Part shown: piece after piece, positions 14,019 through 21,540 of the stretch | Position numbering within the stretch: the first letter of the stretch is position 1 | Layout: every line of letters starts with the position of its first letter | Assembly (NCBI GenBank): GCA_023898805.1 | Contig: CP060260.1 | Span: 1,302,001-1,366,000, forward strand | Direction of reading: 5' to 3' | DNA length: 64,000 nucleotides | Source: Rhodospirillales bacterium | GTDB taxonomy: Bacteria > Pseudomonadota > Alphaproteobacteria > Micavibrionales > UBA1664 | Program-made: the position numbers and the translations under genes | Notes under the pieces: model-generated | Told to the model about the DNA's origin: nothing | Database searches by the model: none | What the model saw: the letters and a program-made list of their open reading frames with translations, nothing else

Positions 14019-16327
14019 CGTCACCCGTGGCACAGGCGGTGCGGGAAGCGACCGGCGAAACGGCTGGCGGCATCGGTGTCGCGCGCGACGTGCGCCGCCT
14101 GATCGCACAGGTCGAACGCGGCACGCCTTTCGATCGCGAATGGACGGGCCATGCCTTCGACGTTCTCGCGGATGCGCGGGCCGAACTGCAATCGCGGCTG
14201 GGAGGGGACGACAATGCCGGCCTGTCCGCCGAACTGGCCCGTCGTATCGACGCCTTTGCCCGATCAAGCGCGACCACCGGCCTGTATCTGCGTCTGGTGA
14301 TCGACGATCGCCTGCCCGACCTGCCCGATTACAACCCCTGCGCGTTGAGCGTGTTCGATGGAATCGATGAACGCGGGTCCGATTTTTCCCGTGTGATCCA
14401 GCGCGCGACGATCTACGGCACGGTGATGACCTCGGTCAACATCACCGATCTGCGCGCCTATTTTGAAAGCGGACGCCGCAGGCGCCTGCTGTTGTATCTG
14501 GGCACCGACCGCGATGCGGATATCCGCGCGCTCGACCGGATGCTGGCGGCGCTGCCGGGCATCGTCGCGGCGGCGGGGCTGGACCCGGCGCTTGGGCAGG
14601 AAATCGCAAAGGCGCTGCGTGAAGGCGGGCTTTCTCCGCTCGTTCTGAAAACGCTCTCGCATATCGTCCGTTTGGCGGACATCGCCCGCCTGCCGGTCGC
14701 TGCGCCCGAACGTGCGGCGCTGCTGGCCGAAACCTTGCGCGAACTGGGTGCGCTGGTGCCGCAACTTGCCGCCTTTGCCGGTGTCAATGCGCCGGGATTG
14801 AACGTACCGGGCATTGAAACCGTGGTGGCGCGGCTTGCGGCGGCGCTGGTCGCTATGCCCCTCGCGCGGCTTTCTGCCGTGCTTGCCGCCGCCACGCGCG
14901 CGGACAACGATAACGCCGCCGCCACGCGCGCGGACAACGATAACGCCGCCGCCACGCGCGCGGACAACGATAACGCCACGCCGGGCCATGTGCCCGGCCC
15001 CGCCGAAATATTGCGCGACCTGCGCGCGCTGGCCCGCGACCGCACGCTGCCGCGCGAATTGCGCGCGGCCATAGCCGTTATCTTGCGCGAAATGCGCACG
15101 CAACTGCGCGGCACGGGGGGCATGGGGGGCACGGGACAAATTGCACCCGCGCTGACGCTGATGGCGGGGCAGACGCTGCGCCTTGCTGCCACCCACGCCT
15201 TGCCGCCGGGGCCGCTGCGTACGGCCTTGCAGGTTCGGCTTGGCGCTGAGATTCGTGAATCCATGCCCGCGCTTCCCACGCCTTTGCGCGTATCCGTCTT
15301 TACCCGCATGCTTACTGTCGTGCCGCCTGTATCGCCGCCCGCACCGGCGATCCTTGGCGATTTGCGGCAGCTTGCGCGCGAACAGCCCCGAATCTTGCCC
15401 ACCATGTCGCGCCCGGCATTGGCCGAAGCGATCATGGATTTGCGCCGCGCGATACGAATGCCGGAAACGGGGGCGCGAGGCGCGAATGCAGGATCGGGCG
15501 ACGATCTGCCGCGCGTGCGGGCGCAGGCGCGTGCCCTCGCGCTAATTAGCGCACAGATTGGCACGCAGATCGCCGCACAGATTGTCGCGCCGCCCCATGG
15601 CCAAGCGGCACCCGCGCCCGCTTTGCCAGTACACGGGACGCGCACGCCGGTGACAACGGACATAAGCGCGAAAACCGTGCTTGTGCATCCGCCCGCCGCC
15701 CCTGCACCCGCCCCCGCGCCGACTATCGCCGCGCCGACCGTTGCCATACCGAGCGTCGCTACACCGCGTGCGGCACTCGTCCCGTCGGAAATCAAAGCTT
15801 CGTCCGCGCCCCCGGAATCTGCTTTCCGTGAATCAGCGCCGGCAGGCCCCGTGCAATACAATGCGGACGGCACGGTCAGGGCGTGTTGCCTGAATAAATT
15901 CAATGCGGCGGGGTCTGGTTCGGGCGATGCCAACGCGCCGGCGGTGGTCAATCCCGATGGCGGAATCGTCTTTCGCAATACGGACGGTGCGGCGATCGCG
16001 GCTTATTCCGCCCAATCGGTGGAAAACAACGCGGCCGCGCATGACCGTATCACGCAGGCGCTGGCCGAACGCCGCGCGCGGGAATCAATCGCGCCCGATG
16101 TTGCGCGGCAGGTGGCGTGGAACAAGGACCTGATCGCGCATCTTCAGGACCGGACGGCCATTGGAAAAACGGTGATCGTGCCGGAATTCACCCAGGCCGT
16201 TGAACAGGACGGCACATCCGCGCCCCAAGTCATGCGCGACATCGACGTGAAACTGGTCGCTGTCGAACAACAAGGGAATGCAAGAGGGGCGGACCGGCTG
16301 CGTCGGCGCAGCATCCACCCGGCATGA
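14015..16327 (+). CDS. Large Ala-rich unknown protein, 770 aa
   Basis: Not recognised. The product is dominated by Ala/Arg/Leu helices. A low-complexity segment contains three perfect ten-residue repeats with the unit AAATRADNDN (residues about 291-320). A Pro/Ala-rich linker follows (residues about 530-600, PPAAPAPAPAPTIAAP), then a C-terminal domain with VRACCLNKFN. There is no signal peptide. The layout suggests two globular parts joined by a flexible linker. It starts inside the stop of the cysteine-pair protein and is followed by another unknown gene after 16 bases. Antisense open frames up to 506 codons exist but have no coherent context. Confidence 0.6.
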   Translation: MTSPVAQAVREATGETAGGIGVARDVRRLIAQVERGTPFDREWTGHAFDVLADARAELQSRLGGDDNAGLSAELARRIDAFARSSATTGLYLRLVIDDRLPDLPDYNPCALSVFDGIDERGSDFSRVIQRATIYGTVMTSVNITDLRAYFESGRRRRLLLYLGTDRDADIRALDRMLAALPGIVAAAGLDPALGQEIAKALREGGLSPLVLKTLSHIVRLADIARLPVAAPERAALLAETLRELGALVPQLAAFAGVNAPGLNVPGIETVVARLAAALVAMPLARLSAVLAAATRADNDNAAATRADNDNAAATRADNDNATPGHVPGPAEILRDLRALARDRTLPRELRAAIAVILREMRTQLRGTGGMGGTGQIAPALTLMAGQTLRLAATHALPPGPLRTALQVRLGAEIRESMPALPTPLRVSVFTRMLTVVPPVSPPAPAILGDLRQLAREQPRILPTMSRPALAEAIMDLRRAIRMPETGARGANAGSGDDLPRVRAQARALALISAQIGTQIAAQIVAPPHGQAAPAPALPVHGTRTPVTTDISAKTVLVHPPAAPAPAPAPTIAAPTVAIPSVATPRAALVPSEIKASSAPPESAFRESAPAGPVQYNADGTVRACCLNKFNAAGSGSGDANAPAVVNPDGGIVFRNTDGAAIAAYSAQSVENNAAAHDRITQALAERRARESIAPDVARQVAWNKDLIAHLQDRTAIGKTVIVPEFTQAVEQDGTSAPQVMRDIDVKLVAVEQQGNARGADRLRRRSIHPA
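14885..14974 (+). repeat. Three perfect 30-bp tandem repeats in the 770-aa gene
   Basis: Three head-to-tail 30-bp units (14885-14914, 14915-14944, 14945-14974) show no difference between copies, and a diverged fourth begins with GCCACG. The repeat is in frame, so copy number can change without breaking the gene. Confidence 0.95.
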
Positions 16328-16343
16328 AAAGAAAGGATAAACC

Positions 16344-17015
16344 ATGTTAAGCGGACTTTTCGGCGCTAAAAAGGAAACGACGCCACAGGTGCTTGCCCCG
16401 GATTTCGAGGCGGCGTTGATCCCCGTAAGCGAGGATGAAATGCGTGCGGCCGCGACGATCACGCCTGCCGCGATGCTGCGCCCCGATCTGGCGGAATTTT
16501 TTATTCTGGGCCGCCACGACGAACCGCTGATCCAGCTGCGCGGGGCTGATGGCCGCCCGTTTCTGGACGCGACGGTGCAAGGTGCGCCCGCGCGCTTTTA
16601 TGTCTTTGCCCCCGCGCGGCAGGACGACAAATCCGCGCCCGACCTTTCACCCGATTTGATGTTGGCTTTTCAGTGCCGGATGGAAACCCATGACGGTATC
16701 GTCTGGGTCCGGCCAGAACGCTTGCTGCGTGGTGAAAACGCCTATGCGGTATTCTCGGTTTCCTACCCGTGTTGCGGCGCCGGCGCCGCACCCGCGCGCA
16801 CGATGCTGTATGCCGATACCTCGCAAAGCCGGGGGCCGTTTTTGAACGTCGCCTTTGCCAGCAACGCGATCCGCCGCCAGATCAGTAACGACTGGCTGGC
16901 CATGGACGCGCAGGTCCTGAGCGGTGCGCAGGCAAACTGGTTTTTACAAATCGCCGCTATGTTCGCGCCGCCCGCGTCGGCACCGCAATCCGGGGCAAGG
17001 CCGGGCGTGCGTTAG
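16344..17015 (+). CDS. Unknown protein, 223 aa
   Basis: Not recognised. A soluble alpha/beta-looking protein with a CC pair (VSYPCCGAGAAPARTMLYADTS) and a Pro-rich tail. It has a ribosome-binding site GAAAGGA before the ATG and starts 16 bases after the 770-aa gene, so the two are likely co-expressed. The shared presence of vicinal cysteines in this protein, the 770-aa protein and the 169-aa membrane protein is the only visible link between them. Confidence 0.6.
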   Translation: MLSGLFGAKKETTPQVLAPDFEAALIPVSEDEMRAAATITPAAMLRPDLAEFFILGRHDEPLIQLRGADGRPFLDATVQGAPARFYVFAPARQDDKSAPDLSPDLMLAFQCRMETHDGIVWVRPERLLRGENAYAVFSVSYPCCGAGAAPARTMLYADTSQSRGPFLNVAFASNAIRRQISNDWLAMDAQVLSGAQANWFLQIAAMFAPPASAPQSGARPGVR

Positions 17016-17020
17016 ATACG

Positions 17021-17057
17021 GCGCGGCACACACGAGAACGATCAAGATGTGCCGCGC
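17021..17057. repeat. 10-bp perfect inverted repeat in the gap before secE
   Basis: GCGCGGCACA (17021-17030) pairs with TGTGCCGCGC (17048-17057) around a 17-base loop, 6 bases after the stop of the preceding gene. No T-run follows, so rho-independent termination is doubtful. The rest of 17058-17242 holds no gene. A fragment CCCCGTCATTCCCGC near 17153 looks like a decayed REP-type repeat. Confidence 0.5.
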
Positions 17058-17242
17058 AAGCTTATGCGAGCGAAGCCCAAGCGGCGTGTGGGCGACCAAA
17101 CAATAAAAAACAATAAAAAATGCTGGATTCTATGGGCGTTTCGGCCTATAACCCCGTCATTCCCGCAAAATTCGGTTCCCGTTCATCGCCCCGGCGATTA
17201 CGAACCGCTGGCGGAAAAGGTTTTTTAAAAAGGCATAAGACA

Positions 17243-17431
17243 ATGGCAAAGACAGGCCCGATCGAATTCATCAAACAGGTACGGCAGGAAGCCGCGCGCG
17301 TCACCTGGCCGACCCGTCAGGAAACCACGGTTTCCGCGGTGATGGTGTTCGTGATGGTGGTGATCATGGCGATCTTCCTGTTCAGCGCCGACCAGGTCAT
17401 TGCCTATCTCATTCAACTTGTTCTCGGATAA
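17243..17431 (+). CDS. secE: Protein translocase subunit SecE, 62 aa
   Basis: Short single-spanning SecE: cytosolic IEFIKQVRQEAARVTWPTRQE with the conserved VxWPTRxE motif, then one membrane helix (AVMVFVMVVIMAIFLFSADQV). It stabilises SecY in the SecYEG channel. The start at 17243 gives the usual alphaproteobacterial length. It is followed after 12 bases by nusG, the near-universal partner. Confidence 0.95.
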   Translation: MAKTGPIEFIKQVRQEAARVTWPTRQETTVSAVMVFVMVVIMAIFLFSADQVIAYLIQLVLG

Positions 17432-17443
17432 GGACCAAAGACG

Positions 17444-18043
17444 ATGACCGCGACGAACGCACCCGCAACCGAAGCCGCAACCGGCACTGCATCCGGCACC
17501 ACGCCGGGCAACAACCCGCGCTGGTATGTGCTCCACGTCTATTCGGGCTTTGAAGGCAAGGTCAGGGAATCCATCCTTGAAAAGGCCAAGAAACAGGGGC
17601 TTGAGGAATCGTTTCACGAAATCATCATCCCGAAAGAGGAAGTGACCGAAATCAAGCGCGGCAAGCGCGTCGCGGTCGAACGCAACGTGTTTCCGGGCTA
17701 CGTCATGGTCAAGATGAATATGTCGGACGATGCGTGGCACCTTGTGAAGAATACGCCCAAGGTGACGGGCTTTCTGGGTTCCGGCAACAAGCCGCAGGCG
17801 ATTTCGGAAGGCGAGGCCGCACGCCTGATGCAACAACTGACAGCGCCCGAAGGCGGTCCGGCGCGCCGCACCATCACTTTCGACATCGGCGAGGAAGTGC
17901 GCATCACCGACGGCGCCTTCGCCTCGATGGTCGGCACGGTCGAGGAAGTGGATGACGAGAAAGGCAAGCTCAAGGCTTCCGTTTCGATCTTCGGCCGCCC
18001 GACCCCGGTCGAGCTTGATTTCAGCCAGGTCGAAAAAACCTAA
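17444..18043 (+). CDS. nusG: Transcription termination/antitermination factor NusG, 199 aa
   Basis: The NGN domain begins at RWYVLHVYSGFEGKVRESI and has PKEEVTEIKRGKRVAVERNVFPGYVMVKM. The KOW domain follows (FDIGEEVRITDGAFASMVGTVEEVD). NusG binds RNA polymerase and links it to Rho or the ribosome. A Thr/Ala-rich extension of about 24 residues precedes the NGN domain. In most relatives nusG is followed by rplK-rplA; here the next gene is rlmE, so the ribosomal operon lies elsewhere. Confidence 0.97.
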   Translation: MTATNAPATEAATGTASGTTPGNNPRWYVLHVYSGFEGKVRESILEKAKKQGLEESFHEIIIPKEEVTEIKRGKRVAVERNVFPGYVMVKMNMSDDAWHLVKNTPKVTGFLGSGNKPQAISEGEAARLMQQLTAPEGGPARRTITFDIGEEVRITDGAFASMVGTVEEVDDEKGKLKASVSIFGRPTPVELDFSQVEKT

Positions 18044-18069
18044 AGGCAGCCCTGTGCCGGTGTAGCGAC

Positions 18070-18720
18070 ATGAAAAGACCCGGCAACCGCGCGCAGCGCG
18101 TCAAGAACAAGGCGGCCAAGGAATCCTCGAAACAATGGCTTAACCGCCATATCAACGACCCGTACGTCCATAAGGCGAACGCGGAAGGTTATCGTTCGCG
18201 CGCGGCCTTCAAGCTTCTTGAGATGGACGCGCGCCTGAAACTGATCAAGCCCGGTATGCGCGTGGTCGATCTGGGCGCGGCGCCCGGTGGTTGGTCGCAG
18301 GTGCTTTCGCGCAAAAAGGTCGCGCACATCGCCGCCATCGACATTCTGCCCATGGACCCGCTTGAAGGTGTCGATTTCATCGAAATGGATTTCACCGACG
18401 ACGCAGCGCCGGACCGGCTCAAGGCCCTGATGAAAGGTGAGGCGGATCTGGTGCTCTCCGACCTTTCGCCCAACACCACGGGGCACAAGCGTACCGACCA
18501 TCTGCGCATGATGGCGCTGGTGGAAATGGCGTGGGAATTCGCGTCCGACGTGCTGGCCCCCGGCGGCGGCTTTGTCACCAAGGTCTTTCAGGGCGGCGCG
18601 GAAGGTGAATTTCTGGCGATGCTCAAACCTCGCTTTGAAACCGTGCGCCATCTGAAACCACCGGCCTCGCGCGCGGAATCGTCCGAAGTCTATCTGGTCG
18701 GTACGGGTTTCAGGAAATAA
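18070..18720 (+). CDS. rlmE: 23S rRNA (uridine2552-2'-O)-methyltransferase RlmE/FtsJ, 216 aa
   Basis: FtsJ-fold SAM methyltransferase: VVDLGAAPGGWSQVL (motif I), IDILPMDPLEGVDFIEMDFTDD, the catalytic Asp in DLVLSDLSPNTTGHKRTD, Lys in GGGFVTKVFQGG and the C-terminal SSEVYLVGTGF. It methylates U2552 in the A-loop of 23S rRNA. It has a basic N-terminal extension (NRAQRVKNKAAKESSKQW) for RNA binding. It follows nusG by 26 bases and converges with the transglycosylase gene. Confidence 0.95.
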   Translation: MKRPGNRAQRVKNKAAKESSKQWLNRHINDPYVHKANAEGYRSRAAFKLLEMDARLKLIKPGMRVVDLGAAPGGWSQVLSRKKVAHIAAIDILPMDPLEGVDFIEMDFTDDAAPDRLKALMKGEADLVLSDLSPNTTGHKRTDHLRMMALVEMAWEFASDVLAPGGGFVTKVFQGGAEGEFLAMLKPRFETVRHLKPPASRAESSEVYLVGTGFRK

Positions 18721-18738
18721 AGCCGGCCACGTTGACAA

Positions 18739-19788
18739 TCAGGCGTTATAACGGCTTTCGTCGTTGATCGGGTCGCGCATATGCGCATGGATGTTCAAAA
18801 CCGCGTCCATCGGCCAGCTGACCCGCGAGCCGAGGCCCGACACGAACCCAGGATAGCCGCCCGCATCCGCAACCGACATCGTATCGCTTTGGGATGCGCT
18901 TTGTACCGTATCGTTTTGCGATATGTCGCGCGTCAGGGCGCGAATCCCGCTGGTATTCCCTGCGCCGGTGCTTAAGGCGCTGGCGGCGATCTGCGCGCCT
19001 GTGCCCGTGCCTGTGTCCGGGTTCGACCAGTCGTCGGCCTGTGGCAACACCACGGGCCGGAACGCGGCGGCCGCGACCTGTGTCTGTCCCGCGACCGGGG
19101 TATCGCCGGACCCGGCGAATTTGGCGTCGAAATTGTTGTAAACCTGTTGCAGCGTCAGCGGGCGACCTTGCGCGTAAAACACGCCGCGATTGGCGCGCGC
19201 GGCTTCGGGGAACATGCTGGCCGCGGGCGCCCACGGGTTTTTCTTCATCGCGTTCAGGAAATTCGACGCGCCCTGCGCCCCCATGAAATGCGCCATATAC
19301 AGATCGGTCGAAGACGGGGTGCTGCCGGTCGCCTGTTGCAGATAGCTGTTGTTCTCGCATGCCAGCGACGCCGCCATCAGCGATGCCGCCTGCGGATCCT
19401 TGCGTAAATTCAGGATGCGGTTGCGCATGGCGTGGCCGGGAACGCTGTAATTGCCGTTCCGGTCCTGCCGGATCGCGTCGGCCATCTGGCCGTAACCGTG
19501 TTCGGCCCCGTGCGTCTTCATCATCCGCAGCCATGTCTGGTCGACGAACTGGTAAAGCCCGGTTGCCGAAGATGTCCGCGCCTGCGCATTGGGGTTCAGG
19601 CTGCTTTCCACCTGCGCTTGTTGCACCAGATAGCCGAAATCGACCCCGGTACGGGCGCTGGCCTGCTGGATGGCCGAGGTCACGCGCGTCTGCGCCGCGC
19701 CCTGCCGCCCGAAAACCTGAAAATTGCCGTTCAAACCCATCATCGTGGATTTAATCTCTGCAACCCCCGTGCCAAGTGCTAAAGTCAT
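18739..19788 (-). CDS. Lytic-transglycosylase (SLT-like) domain protein, 349 aa
   Basis: The SLT domain covers about residues 35-180: AIQQASARTGVDFGYLVQQAQVESSLNPNAQ (catalytic Glu in the QVESSLNP motif), SSATGLYQFVDQTWLRMMKTHG, and DLYMAHFMGAQGASNFL. It should cleave peptidoglycan with 1,6-anhydro product formation. The C-terminal about 140 residues are low-complexity. No clear signal peptide is seen at the chosen start; MMGLNGNFQVFG (about 15 residues in) is an alternative start. Similar proteins occur beside flagellar genes in alphaproteobacteria, but none is nearby here. Confidence 0.85.
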   Translation of the reverse strand: MTLALGTGVAEIKSTMMGLNGNFQVFGRQGAAQTRVTSAIQQASARTGVDFGYLVQQAQVESSLNPNAQARTSSATGLYQFVDQTWLRMMKTHGAEHGYGQMADAIRQDRNGNYSVPGHAMRNRILNLRKDPQAASLMAASLACENNSYLQQATGSTPSSTDLYMAHFMGAQGASNFLNAMKKNPWAPAASMFPEAARANRGVFYAQGRPLTLQQVYNNFDAKFAGSGDTPVAGQTQVAAAAFRPVVLPQADDWSNPDTGTGTGAQIAASALSTGAGNTSGIRALTRDISQNDTVQSASQSDTMSVADAGGYPGFVSGLGSRVSWPMDAVLNIHAHMRDPINDESRYNA

Positions 19789-19812
19789 AAGGAATCAAAG
19801 GAATTAGCCGCC

Positions 19813-21531
19813 ATGACCTATCAGGCCCCCCTGACCGACATGCTTTTCACCCTTCGCCACGCCTTTGGCGCGGACCGGCTTGCCGGTTTGCCTGCCGACG
19901 CCGCCGAACTGGCCGAGCCGGTGCTGGCCGAGGCCGCGAAACTGGCCGAAAACACGCTTGCCCCCCTGAACGTGACGGGCGACCGTCAGGGCTGCACGCT
20001 TGCGAATGGCGCGGTCGAAACGCCGAAAGGCTGGAAGGACGCCTATGCCGCCTATCGCGACGGCGGCTGGAACGGCGTGCCCTTCGCCACCGATCACGGC
20101 GGTCAGGGTCTGCCCTGGACGCTGGCCTTCCCGATTCAGGAAATGTGGCAGGCGGCCAATATGGCGTTCGGCCTGTGCCCGCTGCTCAATCAGGGCGCGG
20201 TCGAGGCGATCGCTCACCACGGCAGCGCGGAACAAAAGGCATATTACCTGCCCAAGCTCGTTTCGGGCGAATGGACCGGCACGATGAACCTGACCGAACC
20301 GCAGGCGGGGTCCGATCTTGCCGCCGTGCGCACCCGCGCCGTGCGCGCGGACGACGGCACCTATCGCGTCATCGGGCAAAAGATTTTCATCACCTACGGC
20401 GAACACGATCTGGCCGAAAACATCATTCATCTGGTGCTTGCGCGTCTGCCCGACGCGCCCGACGGGGTCAAGGGCATCTCGCTGTTTATCGTGCCGAAGA
20501 TTCTGGCGGACGGTACGCGCAACGATCTAGTGTGCGCCGCGCTCGAACACAAGCTCGGCATCCATGCAAGCCCGACCTGCACCATGGCGTTCGGCGATGG
20601 GGGCGGCGCCACAGCCTATCTGGTGGGCCGCGAAAACGAAGGCATCAAGTATATGTTCACGATGATGAACAACGCGCGCCTGTCGGTCGGTCTGCAGGGT
20701 GTCGCGATCGCCGAGGCCGCGACCCAGAAAGCGCTGTCTTACGCCCGCGACCGGGTGCAGGGCGGGGGCAGGGCGATTGTCGAGCACCCCGACGTCAAAC
20801 GCATGCTGCTGACCATGCAGGCCTTCGTGCAGGCGGGGCGCATGATGGCTTATGACGCGGCCTGCGCACTTGATTCCGACAATGCGTCGCGTGTCGATTT
20901 GCTTACCCCGATCGTCAAGGGCTGGTGCACCGACCGGGCGGTGGATGTCGCCAATCTGGGCGTACAAGTCCATGGCGGCATGGGCTTCATCGAGGAAACC
21001 GGCGCGGCACAATTCCTGCGTGATGCGCGCATCCTGCCGATCTACGAGGGAACCAACGGCATTCAGGCGCTTGATCTGGTCGGACGCAAGCTGATCCGCG
21101 ACGATGGTGCCGCGATGCGCGCATGGCTGGACGAAAACACGCCGCTGTTGACCGAGCTTGAGGAATCCCACGGCGCCGATCTTTCCATCATCGGCGAACG
21201 CCTGCACGCGGGCTTTGATGCGTTGCGCGGTGCGACCGGCGCGCTGCTCGCCCGTGGCGGCGAAAATAACGGCATGGACGCGGCCGGGGCGGTCGCGCAT
21301 CCCTATCTGACGCTGGCCGGGCATGTGATGGCGGGGGCCGCGCTCGCGCGCGGTGCGCTGGCCGCCCGCGCCTTGTTCCGTGCGCAGGATACGGGCGGAT
21401 TCTCATCCGATTATCTGCAATCGCGCATCACGCTAGCGCGCTTTTTCGCCGATCATATCCTGCCGCAGGTAGAGGGGTTGGCCTGCACCGTGCGCCACGG
21501 CGCCGATGCGATTCTGGCTGCAAGGCTTTAG
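19813..21531 (+). CDS. Acyl-CoA dehydrogenase, 572 aa
   Basis: Long ACAD with N-terminal extension and an extra C-terminal domain (PF12806 type). FAD/substrate-binding motifs TMNLTEPQAGSDLAAVRTRA and GQKIFITYGEHDL are visible, and the catalytic Glu lies in ILPIYEGTNGIQALDL. It oxidises acyl-CoA to enoyl-CoA and passes electrons to ETF. Members of this long subgroup are often labelled DmdC, but substrate range cannot be told here. It lies 9 bases upstream of rnr and is probably transcribed with it. Confidence 0.93.
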   Translation: MTYQAPLTDMLFTLRHAFGADRLAGLPADAAELAEPVLAEAAKLAENTLAPLNVTGDRQGCTLANGAVETPKGWKDAYAAYRDGGWNGVPFATDHGGQGLPWTLAFPIQEMWQAANMAFGLCPLLNQGAVEAIAHHGSAEQKAYYLPKLVSGEWTGTMNLTEPQAGSDLAAVRTRAVRADDGTYRVIGQKIFITYGEHDLAENIIHLVLARLPDAPDGVKGISLFIVPKILADGTRNDLVCAALEHKLGIHASPTCTMAFGDGGGATAYLVGRENEGIKYMFTMMNNARLSVGLQGVAIAEAATQKALSYARDRVQGGGRAIVEHPDVKRMLLTMQAFVQAGRMMAYDAACALDSDNASRVDLLTPIVKGWCTDRAVDVANLGVQVHGGMGFIEETGAAQFLRDARILPIYEGTNGIQALDLVGRKLIRDDGAAMRAWLDENTPLLTELEESHGADLSIIGERLHAGFDALRGATGALLARGGENNGMDAAGAVAHPYLTLAGHVMAGAALARGALAARALFRAQDTGGFSSDYLQSRITLARFFADHILPQVEGLACTVRHGADAILAARL

Positions 21532-21540
21532 GAGGTTGCG

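Noticed and set aside
14885..14974. CRISPR-like repeat array
   Set aside because: The 30-bp units are contiguous with no spacers and are in frame inside a gene.
14458..15978. 506-codon and 310-codon antisense frames over the 770-aa gene
   Set aside because: Ser/Ala or Arg/His-rich low-complexity translations, no operon context. The plus-strand frame overlaps its upstream neighbour by ATGA and is followed by a co-directional gene.
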